DNA of 35,300 bases from Gammaproteobacteria bacterium (GTDB lineage: Bacteria; Pseudomonadota; Gammaproteobacteria; UBA6186; Azoamicaceae). Each line of letters opens with the position of its first letter. Position 1 is the stretch's first letter. The position numbers and the translations under genes were made by a program. Shown here piece by piece: positions 1 through 8,738 of the stretch. The notes under the pieces were generated by a model. The model ran no database searches and was not told the DNA's origin. It was given only the letters and a program-made list of their open reading frames with translations. The DNA lies in contig JABDFC010000014.1 in the NCBI GenBank assembly GCA_013286785.1, forward strand, positions 1-35,300. Reading direction: 5' to 3'.

Positions 1-198
1 TTTGGAAAAATCAAAATTTGCCACATCCTCAACAAAAAGGGACTTATTCTTAAATAGTACCGTTTGCCCTTCTGATCGGTGACTGGCAAGAGGGTAAAGC
101 TTGCGTACTGGGAACTGACGTTCTTCTAAAATCGAAATCATTGCTTCACCCACAGCACCAGTTGCTCCTAGTACTGCAACATCAAACTTTTGATTCAT
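1..198 (-). CDS. asd: Aspartate-semialdehyde dehydrogenase, N-terminal part (cut by window edge)
   Basis: The minus strand reads 66 codons from an ATG at 196-198 to the window edge without a stop. The translation starts MNQKFDVAVLGATGAVGEAM, with the Rossmann nucleotide-binding motif GATGAVG at residues 10-16, followed by an EERQFPV segment typical of aspartate-semialdehyde dehydrogenases. The enzyme makes aspartate semialdehyde from aspartyl phosphate with NADPH in the cytoplasm, the branch point to lysine/diaminopimelate, threonine and methionine. The catalytic Cys and His lie outside the window, so activity and the exact asd versus USG-1-like subgroup cannot be judged. It lies 35 bp downstream of a small membrane-protein gene and prmB on the same strand and is probably co-transcribed with them. 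Confidence 0.85.
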   Translation of the reverse strand, partial: MNQKFDVAVLGATGAVGEAMISILEERQFPVRKLYPLASHRSEGQTVLFKNKSLFVEDVANFDFSK

Positions 199-233
199 TT
201 AAATACACCTTATCCAGACAAATGGAGGACATT

Positions 234-413
234 TTACCGTAATAACAGGACGGATATTCCGATCACTGCTATCAATATTAACGCTAAAACCCCAATGGTA
301 CTAAAACTTTTACTCAATTTGTCTTTGCTGAACAGATCAGGTTGATTTTTAATGGTACGGACCATTAGCCATAATAAACCACAGGCACCTAGGAATGTTA
401 AGATTGCTGCCAT
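234..413 (-). CDS. Small two-helix membrane protein, 59 aa, unrecognised
   Basis: A 59-codon frame runs from the ATG at 411-413 to a TAA at 234-236. Its first 16 nt overlap the end of prmB. An AGGGG ribosome-binding match sits about 8 nt before the ATG, inside prmB. The product has a hydrophobic segment at residues 3-18 (ending LLWLMV), a short Lys-rich polar loop at about 20-35 (KNQPDLFSKDKLSKS) and a second, very hydrophobic helix at about 39-58. This predicts a small inner-membrane hairpin. The family is not recognised. Sitting between prmB and asd with overlap to prmB, it is probably translationally coupled. The overlap, ribosome-binding site and clean two-helix pattern make it more likely real than chance. 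Confidence 0.6.
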   Translation of the reverse strand: MAAILTFLGACGLLWLMVRTIKNQPDLFSKDKLSKSFSTIGVLALILIAVIGISVLLLR

Positions 414-1282
414 TGTGTATCCCCTGCTTCTAACATAAAAACGCCCTCCCCGCCCCGTTCAAATTCTAGCCAGGTAAAAGGAAACTGTGGGTACTCCATT
501 AGAAGCGCTTCCATGGAATTGCCAACTTCTACAAATAACAACCCTGTTTCAGTTAAGTGCTTAGGGGCTTGCTGCAAAATTTGGTGGACAATACTCAAGC
601 CATCTTTGCCTGCAACTAATGCTAACTGGGGTTCCCAACGGTATTCGGGAGGAAGTATAGCAATTTCTTGGCTGTCGACATAGGGTGGATTGCTGATGAT
701 AATGTCATAACGTGTTTCCCCACAACCGGAAAAGAGATCCGACTGGATTAATTGAACTTGTTCTTCGCACTGGTGGAGTTGAACATTCTGTCTGGCAACG
801 TCTAAAGCATCTTTCGAGATATCGACGGCGTGAATGGTGGCATCTGGGAAAACCTTGGCACAGGCAATGGCAATACAACCGCTGCCGGTACAGAGGTCTA
901 ATATATGCCGTACTGGGCGCTGTCCTAGCCAAGGTTGAAAGCCATTTAAGATAAGTTCCGCAAAGGGGGAACGAGGAATGATAACTCGCTCGTCAACATA
1001 AAAACTTAGGTTTGCAAACCAGGCTTCATGGGTCAAATAAGGGACTGGGATCTGTTCCTGGATCCGGCGATTCATTAAGTGCAATAACACTTTTTTTTCT
1101 TCTAAACTAAGCACCCTTTCACCAACACTGGCATCGACAGTGGGTGGTAATTTTAAGACAGAAAGAGCTAAAGCAACGGCTTCATCCCAGGCATTGTTAG
1201 TTCCATGCCCAAAAACAAGGTTTTGAGCCAAAAAAGAGCTTTCAGCCCAGACTAAAAAGTCATTGAGGGTTGTTAATTGCAC
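398..1282 (-). CDS. prmB: Ribosomal protein uL3 glutamine N5-methyltransferase PrmB
   Basis: The enzyme methylates a glutamine side chain of ribosomal protein L3 with SAM during 50S assembly in the cytoplasm. The 294-residue product, close to the E. coli length of about 310, has an N-terminal helical substrate-recognition domain (1-110). The class I SAM fold follows, with motif I at about 129-140 (DLCTGSGCIAIA), an acidic ribose-binding residue in HAVDIS (about 151-156) and the diagnostic NPPY at 198-201 followed by VD. NPPYVD followed by LPPEYRWEPQLAL favours PrmB over the release-factor enzyme PrmC. The start codon is GTG at 1280-1282, preceded by an AAGGGG ribosome-binding match about 5 nt away. 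The 3' end overlaps the next gene (59 aa) by 16 nt. Confidence 0.92.
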   Translation of the reverse strand: MQLTTLNDFLVWAESSFLAQNLVFGHGTNNAWDEAVALALSVLKLPPTVDASVGERVLSLEEKKVLLHLMNRRIQEQIPVPYLTHEAWFANLSFYVDERVIIPRSPFAELILNGFQPWLGQRPVRHILDLCTGSGCIAIACAKVFPDATIHAVDISKDALDVARQNVQLHQCEEQVQLIQSDLFSGCGETRYDIIISNPPYVDSQEIAILPPEYRWEPQLALVAGKDGLSIVHQILQQAPKHLTETGLLFVEVGNSMEALLMEYPQFPFTWLEFERGGEGVFMLEAGDTQWQQS

Positions 1283-1379
1283 GAAGACCCCTTAACATGA
1301 AGCGTGGAAGGCCATTATTTTCTCTAAACCAGTCTAATGGATCAATGAATAGTTTTTAGTTTATTAACTGGATAATGTT

Positions 1380-2609
1380 ATGGTACTCTCGGTCCAACAA
1401 ACTCAGCCAAAATACTCACCGTTTACATACCCGGTTTTGATTGCAAAAAAGTTTATTCATTTGTTTCAAAGAGTCAAAACCCCAAATGACGAGCAACAAG
1501 CAATACTCGCGGCTGCTTATTATACTTTGGCAATACAACATAATATTTCTAATACGCGCAGCAACATGCATATCAATGCAGCGATCACACTTTTAAAAAA
1601 TATTCCGCCGCATTTAAGAAAATTAGATTGGGCATCGCAGATTTCACACGCATATTTTAAACGAGCAGAACTTTTAGAAGACAAAAATGCATTTATTGCA
1701 GCCTTATACGATTATCAGCAAGCTATTGTTGAATTAGAATCTCAGAAAAGAAGTGGCTTTCTTACTGACAAAGATTGTTTAATTTTAGCGCAATCAGCTA
1801 TCTCAATTGCAGATTTAATTGTGAGTGATCAACTGAATGGTGATGAAATAGATTTATTCCACCCCCTATTCTATGTTAATCAAGCGCTAGAAGGTTTGGC
1901 TGAAATTACTGAAACAGATGACGAAATTTGGGCGACCCATTCATATGCACATCGAGTAGCCGGTCTAGCTTTAAGTGAAGATCATCGTGAGGAAGCTAAA
2001 GAAGCTTTTAGAGTTGCGTTATTAATGGCTTTCAAGACAGACAGCTCGAAGGTTTGCCCGCTGCTAGCAGACATTTATTCTTGTATTGGCCTCATTTACG
2101 AACAAACCTACTCTCAAAGTCAGATAAAAAAAGATTCCATTAGGTTCTTAGAGCATGCCAAAATATATTTTGATCTTTCGATCTTATTTAGTCCGAGCGA
2201 GGGCGAAGAACTCGAAGATCCAGATTCCATTATGACACTCGAACCTGTTTTTGAAATGATTTATCGGGTACTGGATCCGTATTTGTCGTCACTTTCCTAT
2301 CAACCTGTTTCAGATTTGATTGACGCCTTGATCTTTGCTTTTATGTGTGCCATTGATAAAGTATTGCCAAATCAAATTTTAGCCTATCAATTAAGCCATC
2401 CAGAAATATTAGATACCTTTGCGCAACATATTCACTGGCTTTTGTTAGAAGCAAATCGTCGAAAAAATTTAGACTCAAAAAATGTCGAATTATATGAATA
2501 CAATAAAAGAGACGTTATGCTTGATATGGATGAAATTCTTGATTTTATTCAAAATCAGAAAACGAATAATGTTCATTATCTTGAAAGTGATGAATTGACA
2601 ACTGCCTAG
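1380..2609 (+). CDS. Hypothetical alpha-helical (TPR-like) protein, 409 aa
   Basis: The product is not recognised. It is soluble, with no signal peptide or clear membrane helix, and appears almost entirely helical. Segments such as HAYFKRAELLEDKNAFIAAL and the stretch around residues 195-215 (AGLALSEDHREEAKEAF) have the Ala/Leu/Tyr spacing of tetratricopeptide-like helical pairs, but no canonical TPR consensus is complete. The C-terminus is polar and acidic (HYLESDELTTA). The start ATG has only a weak ribosome-binding region (CTGGATAATGTT), and no better in-frame start with a good site was seen. It is divergent from prmB across a 97-bp gap and followed by another orphan gene. In a Legionellales-like genome such a gene could be a secreted effector or a lineage-specific scaffold. 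That is inference only. Confidence 0.75.
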   Translation: MVLSVQQTQPKYSPFTYPVLIAKKFIHLFQRVKTPNDEQQAILAAAYYTLAIQHNISNTRSNMHINAAITLLKNIPPHLRKLDWASQISHAYFKRAELLEDKNAFIAALYDYQQAIVELESQKRSGFLTDKDCLILAQSAISIADLIVSDQLNGDEIDLFHPLFYVNQALEGLAEITETDDEIWATHSYAHRVAGLALSEDHREEAKEAFRVALLMAFKTDSSKVCPLLADIYSCIGLIYEQTYSQSQIKKDSIRFLEHAKIYFDLSILFSPSEGEELEDPDSIMTLEPVFEMIYRVLDPYLSSLSYQPVSDLIDALIFAFMCAIDKVLPNQILAYQLSHPEILDTFAQHIHWLLLEANRRKNLDSKNVELYEYNKRDVMLDMDEILDFIQNQKTNNVHYLESDELTTA

Positions 2610-2768
2610 ACAGACCTATCACAATTCATTATTTTTGTAGAATCATGAAAATATCAAAATAATAGTGTCCCAGCTTACCCATTAATAGTAAGAATAATCC
2701 ATAATTAAAGATCAATAGAGCGTTTCCTAATGGTCTTAGTTCCAAAGTGGTGTGTGGAGAAGTGGGTA

Positions 2769-3977
2769 ATGCCGATAAAAAAGTTTCTTTCAAACCCAAT
2801 ATTGAATCGTGAATTTGCTCGCCAATTAAAAGGGATCAATGATTCCCGCATTGTTGCCCACATCCAGAAAGCTGCTAATAGAATTAATAAAACCACTGAA
2901 ACTAAAAAACAAGAACATTTGAATCGACACCTGTTTTCGATCATACGTAAAGTTCAATTTTTAAAATTAAATGAAAGCGTGATAATTAATGTCTGCAATA
3001 TATTCGTTGAGAAAAGACATGAGTGGAAAGAGAAAAAAATAAAATCATTCCACGGATTTCTACGAGCGGTAGAAGAGGCAATTTCTGATTTAGCATTGGT
3101 GGGCTTATCTTTTGAGGGGGAAGAAGAAGAGAAAGAATACGAGGAACGTAAACCCATTGATGAAAGTGAAGAGTCCGAAGAAGCTGAAGACGAGGAAGAT
3201 GAAGAATACGAGGAAGATGTGGAAGACGAAGAGCACGAGGAAAAAGAGGAAGACGAGGAGGATAAGGAAGACGAAGAGCACGAAGAAAAAGAGGAAAATG
3301 AAGAAAACGAAGAGGATGAGGAAGACGAAGAGCACGAAGAAAAAGAGGAAAATGAAGAAAACGAAGAGGATGAGGAAGACGAAGAGCACGAAGAAAAAGA
3401 GGAAGATGAAGAAGACGAGGAGGATGAGGAAGACGAAGAAGACGAAGAAGACGAAGAAAAAGAGGAAGATGAAGAAGACGAGGAGGATGAGGAAGACGAA
3501 GAAGACGAAGAAAAAGAGGAAGATGAGGAAGACGAAGGAGACGAAGAAGACGAGGCAGACGAAGAGGATGAGCGCGAGGAAGCGGAACACGAAGAAGAGG
3601 AACATGAGGAAAACGAAGAACACGAAGAAGCGGAACATGAAGAAGAGGAACACGAGGAAAACGAAGAACACGAAGAAGTGGAACATGAAGAAGAGGAACA
3701 TGAGGAAGACGAAGAGCACGAAGGTTCGGAAAACGCAGAAGAGGATCATGAGGATAACGTAGAGCACGAAGGTTTAGAAAACGCAGAAGAGGAACATGAG
3801 GAAAACGAAGAACACAAAGAAAGCAATATAGAAGCTACAGAAGGAAGCTTAGAGACAGAACAAAATGAAAGCAAACATTTCTATACCCCATTAGAAAATA
3901 TGGAAAAACAACATGATCAAAAAGAGTCTGAATCGGCTCGAAGTAAAAATTCTCCCCAAAAACCAGAGCATGATTGA
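2769..3977 (+). CDS. Glu/Asp/His-rich tandem-repeat protein with basic helical head, 402 aa
   Basis: The product is not recognised. Residues 1-115 form a basic, helical head (beginning MPIKKFLSNPILNREF). From about residue 116 to 350 the protein is almost only E and D, with regularly placed H, K and N. A polar tail of about 50 residues follows and ends KNSPQKPEHD. The acidic part contains three 18-residue units (54-bp DNA repeats) and later five 16-residue units (48-bp repeats). An upstream ATG at 2730 would add 13 residues but has no ribosome-binding site. The ATG at 2769 has GGAG at 2756-2759 with 9-nt spacing, so it was chosen. Acidic low-complexity tails of this kind are disordered and can mimic nucleic acid, bind basic proteins or bind metal; which applies here is unknown. 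No signal peptide is seen. Confidence 0.75.
   Translation: MPIKKFLSNPILNREFARQLKGINDSRIVAHIQKAANRINKTTETKKQEHLNRHLFSIIRKVQFLKLNESVIINVCNIFVEKRHEWKEKKIKSFHGFLRAVEEAISDLALVGLSFEGEEEEKEYEERKPIDESEESEEAEDEEDEEYEEDVEDEEHEEKEEDEEDKEDEEHEEKEENEENEEDEEDEEHEEKEENEENEEDEEDEEHEEKEEDEEDEEDEEDEEDEEDEEKEEDEEDEEDEEDEEDEEKEEDEEDEGDEEDEADEEDEREEAEHEEEEHEENEEHEEAEHEEEEHEENEEHEEVEHEEEEHEEDEEHEGSENAEEDHEDNVEHEGLENAEEEHEENEEHKESNIEATEGSLETEQNESKHFYTPLENMEKQHDQKESESARSKNSPQKPEHD
3270..3431 (+). repeat. Tandem 54-bp coding repeat, three units
   Basis: Units start at 3270, 3324 and 3378. The first two are identical over 54 bp; the third differs at a few Asn-to-Asp codons. Each encodes an 18-residue unit beginning DEEHEEKEE. 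The period is a multiple of 3, so gain or loss of units keeps the frame. A related partial unit precedes the array at about 3225, and further irregular acidic repeats follow to about 3560. Confidence 0.85.
3576..3815 (+). repeat. Tandem 48-bp coding repeat, five units
   Basis: Units begin at 3576, 3624, 3672, 3720 and 3768. Each encodes 16 residues of the form EEAEHEEEEHEENEEH. The first three are near identical, while the fourth and fifth are diverged (starting EGSENAEED and EGLENAEEE). Divergence increases toward the 3' end. This is a separate family from the 54-bp units just upstream in the same gene. Confidence 0.85.
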
Positions 3978-3993
3978 AGAAACTGTGCCCGTG

Positions 3994-4020
3994 TTGTTTA
4001 ATTAACCAGTTGTATATAAT
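3994..4020 (+). promoter_or_regulatory. Possible sigma70 promoter for the DUF378 gene
   Basis: A perfect TATAAT box lies at 4015-4020, with TTGTTT at 3994-3999 as a poor -35 match at a short 15-nt spacing. It sits between the end of the acidic repeat gene and the DUF378 gene and would give a 5' leader of roughly 75 nt. Confidence 0.4.
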
Positions 4021-4103
4021 TCAGTCTTGTTGCAAAATGAACCTAACAGCAACTGTAGTTTAAAAGTGTGTTGATTAATTTTCGGATCATGGGAGGCCAG
4101 AAA

Positions 4104-4316
4104 ATGAACTTCTATACCGTTAGATCTATTGCACTGATGGTCGTTATTCTAAGCGCAATTAATTGGGCGTTTGTGGGAATATTTGACATTAACCTGGTTT
4201 CATTTTTATTTGGTGAAAAATCTATTGTTACCCGGTTTATCTACACAATGGTAGGATTGGCTGGAGTCTATTTGGCGATATTCTATCTGTTTCTTACGGA
4301 AGAATTGCTCTCATAA
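4104..4316 (+). CDS. DUF378 family small membrane protein, 70 aa
   Basis: The product has two hydrophobic helices, at about residues 6-28 (including ALMVVILSAINWAFVGIF) and about 44-66. The loop between them reads DINLVSFLFGEKSIVTR. The pattern of an early helix with SAINWAFVG, then F-D-NLVS-LFG, then a second helix matches the DUF378 (YuzA-like) family of unknown function in the inner membrane. An earlier in-frame start at 4068 would add 12 residues, but the ATG at 4104 has a near-ideal GGGAGG at 4091-4096 with 7-nt spacing. It converges on ligA with only 11 bp between the stops, and no terminator hairpin is visible there. Confidence 0.85.
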   Translation: MNFYTVRSIALMVVILSAINWAFVGIFDINLVSFLFGEKSIVTRFIYTMVGLAGVYLAIFYLFLTEELLS

Positions 4317-4327
4317 AGTGAGCGATG

Positions 4328-6617
<2,290 letters not shown>

Positions 6618-6695
6618 ACCCCGATAGGTCTTACTCTTGGGGTCCCTCAAAACTCGTAATTATGCCAATAAAAAATACTCAACTAAACTTTAAAT

Positions 6696-8051
6696 ATGTC
6701 ACTACTACCGGAAGAACAAACGGAAATTGAACAAGCCATCGGCAAAGCATTGCGTGATGTGTCACGCCCGAATCCCTATAGATTAAAAGCGGCACTTCGA
6801 ATTTTAATGACAACCAACCTAGAAACTTTTGAAACAGTCTGTTCTGCAGCGGTTCAGAAAGAACTGGATGAATTTATAAAATTAGTGCGGGCTCCCGAAT
6901 TGATAGCACCAGATTCTTGCCGGGATGAGACTTCTCGCTTAGCAGTGATTAATTATATTAAACAATACACGCTGAGTAACTTCCATTTATTAGACAATCG
7001 TGTTTCAATTCTTCCCAATACCTATATGATAAAAAAATCTATTGTAGAGGGAGAACGTCTAAAATCAGTGGTACATGCCAGCGCTCTGCGTAATGTAGTG
7101 GCAAATGCACATCATTTTGACAAGCTGCAAGATAAGCTCAAAGCAGAAGGAATTGCGAGAGATAAAATCAATGAACAGGTGCGCCTAGCGGTCCAATATA
7201 CCAAGGAATTATATAAAGCTGTCTCAGAAGGCAATATTTCTCACCTGCTTCAATGTTTATCTCACCATGGGGTAGATGTCAATTTGCCGGATGAACAAGG
7301 AATGACACCGTTACACATTGCCGCTCGAGAAGGTCTAACAGAAACTGTCAAACTGCTGTTAACCGTACCCGATATACAACCTAATCTTGCGAGTAATAAT
7401 GGTTGGACCCCTTTGCATATTGCCGCTCGATTAGGACATGCCGACATTGTGGATGCTTTACTGACTATGCCCAATATAAATGTCAACTCCGTCAACAGTG
7501 ATGGCTGGAGTGCTCTTCATTGGGCTGCTTGGCATGGCTTTACTGAAACAGTCACGGTTCTTTTAACTGCGCCGGGTGTTAAAATCAATTTGGCTGATCA
7601 AAATCGAACTACCCCATTTCATTTAGCGGCTCGCAATGGCCATCCTGATGTCATAGCGGTCTTGCTATCTTTTGAACAGATTGATGTCAATGCGCTTGAT
7701 AATGAACAAATGACTCCCCTCCATTTAGCAACCATGTATAATCACGCGGCTGCTGTAACGGTTTTATTGTCATCCCCTAATATTGAGGTCAATCGCAAGG
7801 ATGTCGACGGCCTAACCCCCCTTCATTGGGCAGCTCGAAATGGGTATACAAACATCTTGAAGGCCCTACTAAGCCATCGCGACATATTAGTCGATGGGCT
7901 CGACAACAGCGGTTTGACCCCGATGGATTGGGCTTTAAGAAATGGTCACTTTGTCATTGAGCAGTATTTGGCCCCGCTTTCGACTCGTAAACCTCCAAAA
8001 AAGCACTGGACGCAAAAATTAAAACATTTTTTTATAAGAAAACGACCTTAA
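6696..8051 (+). CDS. Ankyrin-repeat protein, 451 aa (candidate host-directed effector)
   Basis: Residues 1-170 are helical and unrecognised. From about 173 there is one degenerate ankyrin unit, then seven 34-residue ankyrin repeats. They begin at about 203, 237, 271, 305, 339, 373 and 407, each with the T-P-L-H-x-A-A (or W-A) signature and the G-H/Y/F turn. The C-terminus is short and strongly basic (KHWTQKLKHFFIRKRP). Ankyrin arrays bind proteins. In Legionella and Coxiella many such genes encode Dot/Icm-secreted effectors, but secretion cannot be read from this sequence. No signal peptide is present. The ribosome-binding region before the ATG is poor. The gene is divergent from ligA across the dispersed palindromic element. 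Confidence 0.9.
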   Translation: MSLLPEEQTEIEQAIGKALRDVSRPNPYRLKAALRILMTTNLETFETVCSAAVQKELDEFIKLVRAPELIAPDSCRDETSRLAVINYIKQYTLSNFHLLDNRVSILPNTYMIKKSIVEGERLKSVVHASALRNVVANAHHFDKLQDKLKAEGIARDKINEQVRLAVQYTKELYKAVSEGNISHLLQCLSHHGVDVNLPDEQGMTPLHIAAREGLTETVKLLLTVPDIQPNLASNNGWTPLHIAARLGHADIVDALLTMPNINVNSVNSDGWSALHWAAWHGFTETVTVLLTAPGVKINLADQNRTTPFHLAARNGHPDVIAVLLSFEQIDVNALDNEQMTPLHLATMYNHAAAVTVLLSSPNIEVNRKDVDGLTPLHWAARNGYTNILKALLSHRDILVDGLDNSGLTPMDWALRNGHFVIEQYLAPLSTRKPPKKHWTQKLKHFFIRKRP

Positions 8052-8143
8052 GATTCGGGTGTCAGTATTAACTTGCAGTCGATTGGGCTGTTCTACCCAA
8101 AAACATCTGTAAACCACTAAGCAAGCTGAAATAATTTATTTTA

Positions 8144-8172
8144 TTGGCTTTATTTTTTTAAAACCCTGTACT
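8144..8172 (+). promoter_or_regulatory. Weak candidate sigma70 promoter for the coiled-coil gene
   Basis: TTGGCT at 8144-8149 and TGTACT at 8167-8172 are separated by 17 nt, each matching 4 of 6 consensus bases. The region is very AT-rich. It lies about 70 bp before the gene at 8243. Confidence 0.25.
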
Positions 8173-8242
8173 AATCTTAGTTTCACTAACGCCAAAATTA
8201 GATGATTGAGATTCCATTTAAAGTAAAAAAAGAGGCTTTTAT

Positions 8243-8548
8243 ATGAGTAATGCGTCCATAGAGTTTGACAGCGCCAGAGCGATATTATCTACTTATCATC
8301 AGGTCAATGATACCCCACAAAGTAACCGTATCCTGCGCACCAAACTTCAGAAAAAAAATAAAGATCTAGAACAAGAATTAACTCAATTACGAGAAAAATA
8401 TCTCTGGTTACAAAATGAGCTGATGAATCGAGATAAGAAGCTTGCAACGCTCAATAGAGAACTCGTTGATAAAACGTCCTATGTGTCACAGCTACAGGAT
8501 GATTTTGAAAACGCCATTTATCAATTGACCCATAAAAGTATCAAATAA
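8243..8548 (+). CDS. Small coiled-coil protein, 101 aa, unrecognised
   Basis: The product is soluble, polar and largely one coiled coil. From about residue 33 to 90 there are heptad-like Leu/Ile/Tyr spacings in a Lys/Glu/Gln-rich background (for example KDLEQELTQLREKYLWLQNE and the following KKLATLNRELVDK). AGAGG at 8231-8235 with 7-nt spacing gives a good ribosome-binding site. It precedes the 1168-residue orphan on the same strand with a gap of 190 bp. They may be functionally linked, but the gap is long enough for a separate promoter. No family is recognised; possible roles are oligomeric adaptor or chaperone. Confidence 0.75.
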   Translation: MSNASIEFDSARAILSTYHQVNDTPQSNRILRTKLQKKNKDLEQELTQLREKYLWLQNELMNRDKKLATLNRELVDKTSYVSQLQDDFENAIYQLTHKSIK

Positions 8549-8738
8549 AAAATGATTGTTGACTCACTTGAGCGCAGTAAGAGTTTAACCTTCGGTTAAC
8601 CTCAGACAAACTATTTGCTTCACGCCGCATCTTCTTTGCGATGCACTAGAGCTAATATTTTCAATTTAAACTTTTTTTTTGCAATATTTTTTTATATCAT
8701 ATCCAATCAAAAAACTTACATTACTAAAAGGATATAGT

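Noticed and set aside
3105-3767. Long minus-strand frame of alternating Phe/Leu/Val opposite the acidic repeats
   Set aside because: It is the reverse-complement image of the GAA/GAG/GAC tract; composition is forced by the repeats, with no ribosome-binding site.
8590-8606. Hairpin TTAACC-TTC-GGTTAA after the coiled-coil gene as terminator
   Set aside because: Stem of six pairs without a following T-run; too weak to call.
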